Below, piece by piece: positions 20,959-29,263 of a stretch of 64,000 nt of DNA. Numbering within the stretch: the first letter of the stretch is position 1; every line of letters begins with the position of its first letter. The DNA is from Polaromonas sp. CF318 (GTDB taxonomy: Bacteria > Pseudomonadota > Gammaproteobacteria > Burkholderiales > Burkholderiaceae_C): contig NZ_AKIV01000062.1 in the NCBI RefSeq assembly GCF_000282655.1, positions 28,800-92,799 on the forward strand, read 5' to 3'. Below the pieces are notes generated by a model. It had not been told where the DNA came from and ran no database searches. It saw only the letters and a program-made list of their open reading frames with translations. A program made the position numbers and the translations under genes.

Positions 20959-22335
20959 ATGCCCGCTTCCCAAGCCCCCCAAGCCTCTCTCGTTTCCCCA
21001 CCCGCCGCTTCACAAACACCCCGCGTCACCCGCGTCCAGGTGATTCCCGTGGCCGGCCAGGACAGCATGCTGCTGAACCTGAGCGGCGCCCACGGCCCCT
21101 TCTTCACCCGCAACATCCTGATCCTGACCGACAGCTCCGGCCGAACCGGCGTGGGCGAGGTTCCGGGCGGCGAGAAGATACGCAACACCCTGAACGATGC
21201 GGCCCCCCTCATTGAAGGCCAGTCGATTGGCGACTGGAACCGCATCCTCAACACGCTGCGCACCGCCTTCGCCGACCGCGACAGCGGCGGCCGCGGCAAC
21301 CAGACCTTTGACCTGCGCGTGGCCATCCACGCCGTGACCGCCGTGGAAAGCGCCCTGCTCGACCTGCTGGGCCAGTTCCTGGGCGTGCCGGTTGCGGCCC
21401 TGCTGGGCGAAGGCCAGCAGCGCGACTCGGTGGCCATGCTGGGCTACCTGTTTTATGTCGCCGATCGCAAGAAGACCAATCTGGCCTACGCGTCGGCGCC
21501 CGACGCGCAGGACGACTGGCTGCGCTTGCGCCATGAGGCGGCGATGGACGCCAAGGGCATCGTGGCGCTGGCCGAAGCCGCCTACAAGCGCTACGGCTTC
21601 AAGGACTTCAAGCTCAAGGGCGGCGTGCTGCGCGGCGAGGAAGAAATGGAAGCCATCGTCGCGCTGTCGGAGCGTTTTCCCGATGCGCGCATCACGCTGG
21701 ACCCGAACGGCGGCTGGCTGCTCAAGGACGCCATCCGCATCTGCAAGGACCGCCACAAGGAACTGGCCTACGCCGAGGACCCCTGCGGCGCCGAAGGCGT
21801 GTTCTCGGGCCGCGAAGTGATGGCGGAGTTCCGGCGCGCCACGGGCCTGCCCACCGCCACCAACATGATCGCCACCGACTGGCGCGAGCTCTCGCACACC
21901 ATCCACCTGCAGTCGGTGGACATCCCGCTGGCCGACCCGCACTTCTGGACCATGCAGGGCTCGGTGCGTGTGGCACAGGTCTGCCAGACCTGGGGGCTGA
22001 CCTGGGGCTCGCACTCCAACAACCACTTCGACATATCTCTCGCCATGTTCACGCACGTGGCCGCCGCCGCGCCGGGCAAGGTCACCGCGATCGACACGCA
22101 CTGGATCTGGCAGGACGGCCAGCGCCTGACCAAGGCGCCGCTGCAAATCGTGAACGGCGAAGTCGCGGTGCCCAAGCAGCCAGGCCTGGGCGTGGAGCTG
22201 GACATGGCCGAGGTGGAAAAAGCCCACCAGCTCTACCTCAAGCACGGCCTGGGCGCGCGCGACGATGCCGTGGCCATGCAATACCTGATCCCGAACTGGA
22301 CCTTCAACAACAAGATGCCCTGCATGGTCCGCTAA
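20959..22335 (+). CDS. gudD: Glucarate dehydratase
   Basis: GudD converts D-glucarate (and L-idarate) to 5-keto-4-deoxyglucarate, joining the GarD product pool. The 458-residue enolase-superfamily enzyme has the catalytic KDFKLKGG (KxK near residue 218), metal ligands in LDPNGGW (near 247), AEDPCG (near 273) and NMIATDW, and the general base in [11 protein letters not shown] near 352. The ATG at 20959 was chosen; an upstream in-frame start at 20815 would overlap gntR. The family usually has about 446 residues, so there is a short N-terminal extension. A GntR-site lies just upstream. Confidence 0.95.
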   Translation: MPASQAPQASLVSPPAASQTPRVTRVQVIPVAGQDSMLLNLSGAHGPFFTRNILILTDSSGRTGVGEVPGGEKIRNTLNDAAPLIEGQSIGDWNRILNTLRTAFADRDSGGRGNQTFDLRVAIHAVTAVESALLDLLGQFLGVPVAALLGEGQQRDSVAMLGYLFYVADRKKTNLAYASAPDAQDDWLRLRHEAAMDAKGIVALAEAAYKRYGFKDFKLKGGVLRGEEEMEAIVALSERFPDARITLDPNGGWLLKDAIRICKDRHKELAYAEDPCGAEGVFSGREVMAEFRRATGLPTATNMIATDWRELSHTIHLQSVDIPLADPHFWTMQGSVRVAQVCQTWGLTWGSHSNNHFDISLAMFTHVAAAAPGKVTAIDTHWIWQDGQRLTKAPLQIVNGEVAVPKQPGLGVELDMAEVEKAHQLYLKHGLGARDDAVAMQYLIPNWTFNNKMPCMVR

Positions 22336-22409
22336 GGACAGCGGGCTGTCCGGGATTTAGAGGCTCCCGGAAGGCCCACCCTTGCATTGGGCTTGTTCAG
22401 CCCAGTCGG

Positions 22410-22435
22410 GCGCCGAGGGCGGTATACCTCGGCGC
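22410..22435 (+). terminator. Hairpin between gudD and the third dctP
   Basis: GCGCCGAGG (22410-22418) pairs with CCTCGGCGC (22427-22435) around an eight-base loop and is followed by TCTTT. It may terminate or attenuate gudD transcription ahead of the receptor gene. Confidence 0.55.
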
Positions 22436-22488
22436 TCTTTCCACCAGCGATACCCACCCATAACCATACCCATATCAGGAGACAAGAC

Positions 22489-23478
22489 ATGAAACGCAGA
22501 ACCCTCTGCAGCCTTGCGGGCGCGACCTTGCTGGCCCTGGCCGGCACGCTGGGCGCGGGCAGCGCGGCCGCCCAGACCAAACTCAAATGGGCGCACGTCT
22601 ACGAGACGTCCGAATCCTTTCACAAACAGGCCGTCTGGGCCGCCGATGAGATCAAGAAAAAAACCAACGGCCGCTATGTGGTCGAAGTTTTTCCCGCCTC
22701 ATCGCTGGGCAAGGAAACCGAGATCAACCAGGGCCTGACCCTGGGCACCGTGGACATCATCTACACCGGCGCCGCCTTTGCCGGCCGCGCCTATCCGCCG
22801 CTGTCGATTGCCGCCGCGCCTTTTGTGTTCCGCGACTACAACCACTTCCAGGCTTTCCGCAACGGCCCCATCTTCCAGGAACTGGCGCAGGGCTATGCGA
22901 GCAAGACCGGCGGCCAGCACATCGCGGGCTACACCTACTACGGCCTGCGCCACATGACCTCGAACAAGGTCATCTTCAAGCCCGAGGACATGAAGGGACT
23001 CAAGCTGCGTGTGCCCGATGCGCCGCTGTTCGTGATGTTCCCCAAGGCGGTCGGCGCCAACCCCACGCCCATCGCCTTTGCCGAGGTCTACCTGGCGCTG
23101 CAGAACGGCACCGTCGATGCGCAGGAAAACCCGCTGCCCACGATAGAGGCCAAGAAGTTCTACGAGGTGCAGAAGTACATCACGCTGACGGGCCACATCA
23201 CCGAATCGCTGGTCACCGCCGTCTCGGGCTCGGTCTGGTCCAAGCTCAGTGACGCCGACAAGAAGATCTTCGACCAGGTGCTGTGGGAAGCCTCCAGCCG
23301 CGCCAGCCAGGACATCGTCGACGCGGAAAACCGCCTGGTCGCCGAGTTCGAGAAAAAAGGCAAAACCGTCAACAAGGTGGACCGCGCACCTTTCGCGGCC
23401 GCCGTGCTGCCCTCGCTCACCGCCGCCGACGCGCCCTGGCCCAAGAGCCTGTACGAGCGCATCCAGGCCATCAAATAA
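22489..23478 (+). CDS. TRAP transporter substrate-binding protein, DctP family (third)
   Basis: A 329-residue periplasmic receptor with signal peptide ending SAAA-QT. It carries FPASSLGKETEINQGLTLGTVD, AAPFVFRDYNH, the ligand-contacting LKLRVPDAPLF and VYLALQNGTVDAQENPLPTI. The ATG at 22489 follows CAGGAG. It is more distant from the other two receptors here (HVYETSESFHKQ instead of IHPDGYP), so it probably binds a different carboxylate. No DctQ/DctM genes are adjacent, so it is an orphan or shares membrane subunits. Confidence 0.9.
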   Translation: MKRRTLCSLAGATLLALAGTLGAGSAAAQTKLKWAHVYETSESFHKQAVWAADEIKKKTNGRYVVEVFPASSLGKETEINQGLTLGTVDIIYTGAAFAGRAYPPLSIAAAPFVFRDYNHFQAFRNGPIFQELAQGYASKTGGQHIAGYTYYGLRHMTSNKVIFKPEDMKGLKLRVPDAPLFVMFPKAVGANPTPIAFAEVYLALQNGTVDAQENPLPTIEAKKFYEVQKYITLTGHITESLVTAVSGSVWSKLSDADKKIFDQVLWEASSRASQDIVDAENRLVAEFEKKGKTVNKVDRAPFAAAVLPSLTAADAPWPKSLYERIQAIK

Positions 23479-23491
23479 GTTGTGAAGAAGC

Positions 23492-23521
23492 GGTGAAAGG
23501 CGGCGCAGGCCGCTTTTCACC
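23492..23521 (+). terminator. Intercistronic hairpin after the third dctP
   Basis: A 13-bp stem with one G-T pair (GGTGAAAGGCGGC at 23492-23504, GCCGCTTTTCACC at 23509-23521, loop GCAG) starts 13 bases after the stop. The T tract is weak, so it may protect the receptor mRNA 3' end instead of terminating. Confidence 0.5.
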
Positions 23522-23573
23522 TGCCTCCTCTTCCTCCCCCGATCTTCGTTGCACACCGCGTTCAGGAGACACC

Positions 23574-24566
23574 ATGAAACGCCGTTCCCTTATCCAATCG
23601 ACGCTGGCCGGCGCCGCTTTGCCCCTGCTGGCAATTTCAGCACTGCCCGCCCGGGCCCAAGGCGCCTGGCCTTCGGCCAAGCCCGTGGTCATCGTCGTGC
23701 CTTTTCCCGCGGGCGGCTCCACCGACATGGTGGCGCGCGCACTCGCGCTGCAGCTGCAGGCCAGGCTGGGCGGCAGCTTTGTGGTCGACAACCGGCCGGG
23801 CGCCACCGGCACCATAGGCGCCGCCCAGGTCAAGCGCGCACCCGCCGACGGCTACACGCTGCTGGTGTCCTCGCTGGGCGCTTTTGTCGTCGCGCCGCAC
23901 CTGCTCAAGGGCGTGCCCTATGACGCCACCAAGGACTTCGACTACATCAGCGTGCCGGTGCAGGCGCCCAATGTGCTGGTCGCCAATGTCGCGCGGCCCG
24001 AACGCAGCCTGGACGATGTGCTGGCGCTGCTGCGCAAGACGCCGGGCAAGGTCTCGTTCGCGAGCTCGGGCAATGGTTCGTCCGACCACCTGTCGGCCGA
24101 GCTCTTCTGGCAGCAGTCCAAAACCGAAGGCGTGCACGTGCCCTACAAGGGCGGCGCCCCGGCGGTCAACGACCTGCTGGGCAATCAGGTCGATTTTTCT
24201 TTCCAGAACGTCAATGCCGTGCTGCCGCACATACGCGCGGGCAAGCTGCGCGCCATCGCCGTCACCGGCGACAAGCGCTCGCCCGTGCTGCCCGAGGTGC
24301 CAACCCTGGCCGAGGCCGGCGTGAAGGGCGCCGAAGTGTATTCATGGCAAGGCATGGCCTCGCCAAAAGGCTTGCCCGGCCCCACGAAGAAGGCACTCAG
24401 CGATGCGGTGATTGCCGCCATGCAGGATCCTGAACTCAAAAAACGCATGTTGGACCAGGGGCTGGAGATCGTCGCCAGCACGCCCGAGGAATTCACCGCC
24501 TTCCAGCTGCGCGAATGGGCGCGCTGGAAGACTTTGATAGAGACCCGCCGCATCACCGCCGATTAA
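23574..24566 (+). CDS. Bug-family (TctC-like) periplasmic binding protein 3
   Basis: A 330-residue exported receptor with signal peptide MKRRSLIQSTLAGAALPLLA...PARA-QG. It has VVIVVPFPAGGSTD, VDNRPGATGTIGAA, PADGYTLLVSS, VHVPYKGGAPAVNDLLGNQVDFSF and VPTLAEAGVKG. The ATG at 23574 follows AGGAG. It lies between the third dctP and a Gfo/Idh/MocA oxidoreductase gene, with 27 bases to the latter. The ligand is unknown. Confidence 0.88.
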   Translation: MKRRSLIQSTLAGAALPLLAISALPARAQGAWPSAKPVVIVVPFPAGGSTDMVARALALQLQARLGGSFVVDNRPGATGTIGAAQVKRAPADGYTLLVSSLGAFVVAPHLLKGVPYDATKDFDYISVPVQAPNVLVANVARPERSLDDVLALLRKTPGKVSFASSGNGSSDHLSAELFWQQSKTEGVHVPYKGGAPAVNDLLGNQVDFSFQNVNAVLPHIRAGKLRAIAVTGDKRSPVLPEVPTLAEAGVKGAEVYSWQGMASPKGLPGPTKKALSDAVIAAMQDPELKKRMLDQGLEIVASTPEEFTAFQLREWARWKTLIETRRITAD

Positions 24567-24593
24567 GGCCTTGGGCCCAGTCCCCACAAAACC

Positions 24594-25655
24594 ATGTCCT
24601 TGCCTTCCTCCCGGCGGCTGCGCGTTGCCGTCATAGGCGCGGGCCTCGGGTCCGCGCCGCATTTCCACAGCCTGCGGGACCTGGCCGGCGAAGCCGAGCT
24701 CGTTTACGTCTATGGCCGCAGCGCCGAACGGCTGGCGGGTGTGCAAGTGCCGGCCGGCGCGCGCAAGACCACGCGGCTGGAGGACATCCTCGAAGATCCC
24801 GACCTTGAAGCGGTGCTGGTGCTGACACCGCCCAACACGCACCTCGACGTCGTGCGGCGCGTCGCGCGCGCGGGCAAACATGTGCTGGTCGAAAAGCCGC
24901 TGGAGATAGACCTGAACCGCGCCAGCGCCCTGGTCGAGTGCTGCGAGCAAGCCGGCGTCACACTCGCCGTGATGCTGCAGCACCGCCTGCGCGAAGCGGC
25001 GGTGGCGCTGCGCGCCTTGATCGCGTCGGGCGAACTGGGGCAGCTGGTGAGCGCCAGCGCCGCCGTGCGCTGGTGGCGGCCGCAGAGTTACTACGATGAG
25101 CCCGGGCGCGGCACGCTGGCGCGTGACGGCGGCGGCGTGCTGATCACGCAGGCCATCCACACGCTGGACCTGCTGCTGGACCTCATCGGCATGCCGGCGC
25201 GCGTGACGGGCGTCGCAAGTACCAGCGCGGTGCACCGCATGGAAGGCGAAGACACGGCCGCCGCGCTGCTGCATTACGACAGCGGCGCAGTGGCTGTGCT
25301 GCAGGCCACGACCGCCGCCTACCCAGGCTTTCCCGAGCGCCTGGAACTCAACTTCACGCGCGGCACGGCGACGCTGGAGGGCGGCGAGATGCGGGCGGCT
25401 TTCCAGGACGGCAGGACGCTGAGCGCGGGCAGTCGCCAGGCCTCAGGCGGCGGCGCTGACCCCATGGCCTTCGACCACGCCGCGCACAAAACCGTGCTGC
25501 AGGATTTCATACGCGCGGTGAAAACCGGCACGGCGCCCGCCGTCACCGGACGCTCCGCACTGGGTGTGCAACAAGTGATAGAAGCCGTCATGGCATCGTC
25601 ACGATCCGGTGCCGCGGTGGCCTTGCATTCGCAAGCGATTCTTCCCATGATGTAG
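24594..25655 (+). CDS. Gfo/Idh/MocA-family NAD(P)-dependent oxidoreductase
   Basis: A 353-residue dehydrogenase of the glucose-fructose oxidoreductase / inositol dehydrogenase family. The N-terminal Rossmann domain shows VAVIGAGLGSAPHFHSL, VLVLTPPNTHLDVV and the signature GKHVLVEKPLEIDL. The C-terminal alpha/beta domain has GGGVLITQAIHTLDLLLDL, supplying the usual active-site His. Its substrate cannot be told from sequence; members oxidise sugars, inositols and sugar acids at a hydroxyl group, which fits the surrounding catabolic genes. It is the last gene of the plus-strand arm. Confidence 0.85.
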   Translation: MSLPSSRRLRVAVIGAGLGSAPHFHSLRDLAGEAELVYVYGRSAERLAGVQVPAGARKTTRLEDILEDPDLEAVLVLTPPNTHLDVVRRVARAGKHVLVEKPLEIDLNRASALVECCEQAGVTLAVMLQHRLREAAVALRALIASGELGQLVSASAAVRWWRPQSYYDEPGRGTLARDGGGVLITQAIHTLDLLLDLIGMPARVTGVASTSAVHRMEGEDTAAALLHYDSGAVAVLQATTAAYPGFPERLELNFTRGTATLEGGEMRAAFQDGRTLSAGSRQASGGGADPMAFDHAAHKTVLQDFIRAVKTGTAPAVTGRSALGVQQVIEAVMASSRSGAAVALHSQAILPMM

Positions 25656-25769
25656 CTGCGGGGCCGTCGTCCAGACGTGGCGGGCATGTGCAGCTATAAA
25701 ACTCGTAGCAGTCAGGAAATTGCGTTATATTTGGTCCCGACGATAGAAGCTTTTTGCTTAACGACCACC

Positions 25770-25788
25770 TGTGACCGGATTGTGACCG
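25770..25788. promoter_or_regulatory. TGTGACCG direct repeats before the first hxlR-like gene
   Basis: TGTGACCG occurs at 25770-25777 and again at 25781-25788, one DNA turn apart (11 bp), directly upstream of the GAGGAG ribosome-binding site. It could be an autoregulatory site. A TATATT at 25726-25731 is a weak -10 candidate. Confidence 0.4.
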
Positions 25789-25801
25789 AGGAGATGAGCT
25801 G

Positions 25802-26116
25802 ATGAGCGCCAAAGAAAATGCAGCGGTAGGCCAGCTACTTGAATTGCTGGAAGCACGCTATGCATTGCGCGTGTTGTGGGCGCTGAAAGACGGCCATCCC
25901 CAGACCTTTCGCCTGCTGCAAGACAGCGTGGGCAACATCACGCCCAACACCCTCAACACCCGCATCAAGGAATTGCGCGCCGCCGGCCTGATCAGCCATG
26001 GCAATGAAGGCTACATCGTCACCACGCTGGGCGCCGACCTGCTCAAACGCCTGAACGACCTGCAGGCCTTCGCGGGCAAATGGGTGCTCAGCCAGGCCAA
26101 AAAACCCAAGCCCTGA
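25802..26116 (+). CDS. Small HxlR-type winged-helix regulator
   Basis: A 104-residue DNA-binding protein of the HxlR/MarR-like winged-helix type (LLEARYALRVLWALKDGHPQTFRLLQ, then NTLNTRIKELRAAGLI and the wing NEGYIVTTLG). HxlR proteins usually respond to aldehydes, oxidants or aromatics and regulate neighbours. The ATG at 25802 sits eight bases after GAGGAG. An ATG at 25794 reads Met-Ser-stop and its stop overlaps this start (TGATG), forming a two-codon upstream ORF. It is paralogous to the protein at 28803-29138. Confidence 0.82.
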   Translation: MSAKENAAVGQLLELLEARYALRVLWALKDGHPQTFRLLQDSVGNITPNTLNTRIKELRAAGLISHGNEGYIVTTLGADLLKRLNDLQAFAGKWVLSQAKKPKP

Positions 26117-26133
26117 ACTTCGTTGGTTCCATA

Positions 26134-26162
26134 GAAAAAGCGACCAGGTGGTCGCTTTTTTC
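26134..26162. terminator. Bidirectional terminator between hxlR-like and Bug 4 genes
   Basis: AAAAAGCGACC and GGTCGCTTTTT form a near-perfect stem around an AGGT-type loop with T runs on both strands. It lies between convergent genes ending at 26116 and 26181. Confidence 0.88.
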
Positions 26163-26180
26163 ATGGCTCACTGTGGGCCT

Positions 26181-27215
26181 CTAATCCACCGCGGCACCCG
26201 AACGCTTCACCGCATCGCCCCACAGCGTCATGTTGCTCGCAATGTGTCTGGCCAATTCTTCCGGCGTGCCGGGCGCAACCTCGGCGCCGCGCGATTGCAA
26301 TTGCGCGCGCAACTCAGGATCGGCCAGTGCCTTGTGGATAGCGTCGTTCAGCCGGTTGACGATGGGGCGCGGTGTTCCGGCGGGCACAAAAATCGCGTCC
26401 CATGCGCTCACGTCGAAGCCGGCCAGGCCCGACTCCGCAATGGTCGGCAGCTCGGGCCAGCCCGCGACGCGCGTGGCCGTGGTCACCGCCAGCGGCTTGA
26501 CGCGCCCGCCCTTGGCCTGGGGCGCGGCATTGGGCATCACCTCGATCATCATGTCGACCTGCCCGCCCATCAGGTCGGTCATGGCCTGCGCGCCGCCGCG
26601 GTAGGGAATGTGCACCACCGCCAGGCCCGCGCGCGATTTGTAGATCTCGCCGGCCAGGTGCGACGTCGTGCCGTTGCCGGCCGAGCCGAAGGTGTACTTG
26701 CCCGGGTTGGCCTTGAGCAGTTTGGTCAGCTCGGCCATGGAGTTGACCTGCAGCGTGGGCCGCACCACCACCATGGCCGCGATGCGCGTGAGCTGGCTCA
26801 CCGGTTCGAAGTCGCGCACGCTGAAACCCGGCGACTTGTAGATCGCATGGTTGATGGCATGCGTGCCGTTGGTGCCATAGAGCAGCGTGTAGCCGTCGGC
26901 CGGCGCCTTGGCCGCGGCCGCGCTGCCCACGTTGCCGCCGGCGCCGCCCAGGTTTTCCACCACGATGGGCTGGCCCAGTTCCCTGGCCGCGCGCAGCATC
27001 ACCAGGCGCGCCAGCGTGTCGCCGCCACCGCCGGCCGGAAAGGGCACGATCAGCTTGATGGGTTTGTTGGGATAAGCTGCAGCCGGCTGGGCCTGTGCGG
27101 CAGGCGCCACCAGGGCCAGCGCGGCCATCACAGCGGTATAGGCCATCAGCAGGCGGCGAAGCCAAAAAGCCGACGACGGCAGGCGATGGGGAAAACGGCA
27201 GAGCGGCAAATTCAT
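26181..27215 (-). CDS. Bug-family (TctC-like) periplasmic binding protein 4
   Basis: A 344-residue exported receptor with a long N-terminal signal region (hydrophobic stretch LLMAYTAVMAALALVAPAAQA). Family segments are YPNKPIKLIVPFPAGGGGD, VENLGGAGGNVGSA, APADGYTLLYGTNGTHA, VHIPYRGGAQAMTDLMGGQVDMM and LPTIAESGLAG. It is divergent from a GntR-family gene with repeated palindromes between them, so it is probably that regulator's target. The ligand is unknown. Confidence 0.88.
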   Translation of the reverse strand: MNLPLCRFPHRLPSSAFWLRRLLMAYTAVMAALALVAPAAQAQPAAAYPNKPIKLIVPFPAGGGGDTLARLVMLRAARELGQPIVVENLGGAGGNVGSAAAAKAPADGYTLLYGTNGTHAINHAIYKSPGFSVRDFEPVSQLTRIAAMVVVRPTLQVNSMAELTKLLKANPGKYTFGSAGNGTTSHLAGEIYKSRAGLAVVHIPYRGGAQAMTDLMGGQVDMMIEVMPNAAPQAKGGRVKPLAVTTATRVAGWPELPTIAESGLAGFDVSAWDAIFVPAGTPRPIVNRLNDAIHKALADPELRAQLQSRGAEVAPGTPEELARHIASNMTLWGDAVKRSGAAVD

Positions 27216-27279
27216 CGTGTCTCCAAGGGTAACTGCGCTTGCCTGGGCAGCGCATAAAATTCTTAGCCATCTTATTTTA

Positions 27280-27341
27280 TTGCACGCAATAGCATCGACA
27301 AATAGCTAGTTAACCCTAGGTTACGCTACTTTTGCATGCAA
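27280..27341. promoter_or_regulatory. Operators for the second GntR regulator / Bug 4 divergent promoter
   Basis: TTGCACGCAA (27280-27289) and the perfect palindrome TTGCATGCAA (27332-27341) are 52 bp apart, five helical turns, each followed by TA. Between them TAACC (27311-27315) and GGTTA (27319-27323) form another inverted repeat. Confidence 0.6.
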
Positions 27342-27371
27342 TAATTTGAAAACTTCCCACCGGAACCCAGC

Positions 27372-28073
27372 ATGTCCTCGCAGATCGACTACACCACCAA
27401 CGAATTGAGGCGAAGAATCCTCAGCGGCCAGGCAGCGCCCGGCGAACGCATGGTGGAGCTGGAGCTTTCAGCCCAGCTGGCCGTGTCTCGCACACCCATA
27501 CGCATCGCACTCGGCGAGCTCGAAAAAGAAGGCCTGCTGGAGCGCCTGCCGACACGCGGCTTCCGCGTGCGGCAGTTTAGTGTGGACGAGGTCGCCAACG
27601 CTGTCGATGTGCGCGGCGTGCTCGAAGGCATGGCGGCGCGACAGGCGGCCGAGCGCGGCATCAGCCCCGAGCTCCAGGCCGAACTGCGGGCCTGCATAGA
27701 TGAAGGCCGGCTGCTGCTGGAGAAAGCCGCTGCCGCCGGCCATGTGATTGACGCGGCCCGCTGGGTGCCCATGAACGCGCGTTTTCACGCCGCGCTGGTG
27801 GACGCCGCCGGCAACAGCACGCTGGTTTCGGCCCTCGCGCATGTGAGCAAAACACCCATGGCCGGCGCCGGTGCGCTGAGTCTGAACGGCTCGCTGCCGC
27901 TGCTGGAGTTCGGCTTCATCCAGCGCGCCCAGAGCGACCATGAAGACGTGCTGGCCGCCCTGCTGGCCGGCGAAGGCGCGCGCGCCGAGGCACTGATGCG
28001 CGAACACGCCCACCGCAGCCGCGACAACAAACGCGAACTCATGGCCCGCCTGCAAAAAACCGCGGCAGCTTGA
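27372..28073 (+). CDS. GntR-family transcriptional regulator, FCD subfamily (second)
   Basis: A 233-residue regulator. Residues about 8-72 form the winged helix-turn-helix (LAVSRTPIRIALGELEKEGLLERLPTRGFRV contains the recognition helix), and residues 78-225 form the FCD domain with DVRGVLEGMAARQAAERG, NARFHAALVDAAGN and QSDHEDVLAALLAGEG. It is divergent from the fourth Bug gene. The 3' end abuts the convergent carboxymuconolactone-decarboxylase-like gene with one base between. Target and effector are unknown. Confidence 0.88.
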   Translation: MSSQIDYTTNELRRRILSGQAAPGERMVELELSAQLAVSRTPIRIALGELEKEGLLERLPTRGFRVRQFSVDEVANAVDVRGVLEGMAARQAAERGISPELQAELRACIDEGRLLLEKAAAAGHVIDAARWVPMNARFHAALVDAAGNSTLVSALAHVSKTPMAGAGALSLNGSLPLLEFGFIQRAQSDHEDVLAALLAGEGARAEALMREHAHRSRDNKRELMARLQKTAAA

Positions 28074-28074
28074 G

Positions 28075-28665
28075 TCATTCCCTTGCCGGCCAGCGCGCCG
28101 CCCAGGGCTCCAGCGGCACGCGCGCCGCATTGCACACATAGCTGATCGCGTGGTACCAGCCGGCCAGCATCAGCAATTCCACCAGTTGGGGCGCCGACCA
28201 CAGGGCCGCCAGTTCCTGCCACAGCGCATCGCTGACCGTGCTGCTGTCGTGCAGCTCATCGACCAGCCGCAGCAGCAAGCCGTCGCGTGGGGCCAGGCCC
28301 CGCCCGCCCGAGGCCGGGTCGGCAATCGCGGCATTGTCGGCGTCGCTGAAACCCGCCGCCCGGCCGAAGGCGCTGACGTGCACACCCCATTCATACTCCG
28401 CCCCGCAGCGCGCGCAGACGCGGTTGATCACCAGCTCGCGGTCACGCAGGGACAGGCTGGCGCTGGAGCCGAGCAAATAACCGCCCCATGAAGGCATGCG
28501 CTCGAGCAGCCTGGGGTTGACGGCCAGCACGCGAAACAGCGCCAGCACATGGGGCGCGGCGGGTGGCGTGATCTTCTTGAGCAGCGCGTCCTGCTCCGGC
28601 GTGTAAGGCGGCTCCAGCGGCGCGATGCGTGGCAGGGCTGCGGTGGCGTTTGTCATTTGGGTCAT
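28075..28665 (-). CDS. Carboxymuconolactone decarboxylase / AhpD-like protein
   Basis: A 196-residue all-helical protein of the CMD/AhpD family. The core includes RDRELVINRVCARCGAEYEWGVHV, with a CxxC-type pair and downstream His typical of alkylhydroperoxidase-like members, followed by LLRLVDELHDSSTVSDALW and LLMLAGWYHAISYVCNA. The substrate is not identifiable. It is divergent from a HxlR-type regulator (28803) whose promoter region carries two matching operators, so it is likely controlled by it. HxlR regulators often govern detoxification of electrophiles or peroxides. Confidence 0.8.
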   Translation of the reverse strand: MTQMTNATAALPRIAPLEPPYTPEQDALLKKITPPAAPHVLALFRVLAVNPRLLERMPSWGGYLLGSSASLSLRDRELVINRVCARCGAEYEWGVHVSAFGRAAGFSDADNAAIADPASGGRGLAPRDGLLLRLVDELHDSSTVSDALWQELAALWSAPQLVELLMLAGWYHAISYVCNAARVPLEPWAARWPARE

Positions 28666-28707
28666 GGTGATCAGGCTTCCTGTTGTGTAGAGGGATCATG
28701 GCTTCAA

Positions 28708-28763
28708 TTCGCTACTAATTCCGTAGCGAACGGCAACTATATCGCTACGCATTCCGTAGCAAT
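28708..28763. promoter_or_regulatory. Tandem HxlR-type operators
   Basis: TTCGCTAC (28708-28715) and GTAGCGAA (28723-28730) form one perfect inverted repeat with spacer TAATTCC. ATCGCTAC (28741-28748) and GTAGCAAT (28756-28763) form a second with spacer GCATTCC. Centres are 33 bp apart, three turns, between divergent genes. Confidence 0.72.
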
Positions 28764-28802
28764 CGTCGCGGACACGACAGGCGCAGCCCCTACAATCCGG
28801 GC

Positions 28803-29138
28803 ATGACTTCCACGCTACCCCTTCCCGGCAAACCGGTCCGCGGCTCCGCCACGGGCCGGCCCGTGATGGCGTTACTGGACCTGCTGGGTCGCCGCGGCAC
28901 GTTGCGGCTGCTGTGGGAGTTGCGTGACGGGCAGGCGCAAAATTTCCGGCAATTGGCAGCAAGCGCCGGAAACATGTCGCCTTCGGTCATGAACGACCGG
29001 CTCAAGGAGTTGCGCGAAGCGCGGCTGGTCGAACTCGGGAGCGGCGGCTACGGCCTCACCGCCACGGGCAGCGGCCTGCTGCACAAGCTCAAACCGCTCC
29101 ACCAGTGGGCAGAAGAATGGGCCGCCCCCGACGCATAA
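28803..29138 (+). CDS. HxlR-type winged-helix regulator (second)
   Basis: A 111-residue winged-helix protein: MALLDLLGRRGTLRLLWELRDG, then FRQLAASAGNMSPSVMNDRLKELREARLVE as the helix-turn-helix and GSGGYGLTATG as the wing. It resembles the shorter protein at 25802. TACAAT at 28791-28796 ends six bases before the ATG and no ribosome-binding site is present, suggesting a leaderless transcript. It is divergent from the AhpD-like gene and probably controls it through the tandem operators. Confidence 0.82.
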   Translation: MTSTLPLPGKPVRGSATGRPVMALLDLLGRRGTLRLLWELRDGQAQNFRQLAASAGNMSPSVMNDRLKELREARLVELGSGGYGLTATGSGLLHKLKPLHQWAEEWAAPDA

Positions 29139-29201
29139 GCCAAGCCGGCCGCCCGGCACCCAGGCGGCAAAAACTTTCGTAGCCAAAAGCTAAGCCCTTG
29201 T

Positions 29202-29229
29202 CTTGAAAAGGGCTTTGCCACCCCCAGTT
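29202..29229 (+). promoter_or_regulatory. Sigma-32-type heat-shock promoter of grpE
   Basis: CTTGAAA (29202-29208) and CCCCCAGTT (29221-29229), spaced 12 bases apart, match the heat-shock consensus CTTGAAA / CCCCATnT. The grpE ATG follows 34 bases later. Confidence 0.72.
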
Positions 29230-29263
29230 GGGAACCTTACCAACACCAACCCTGTTGCCTCGC

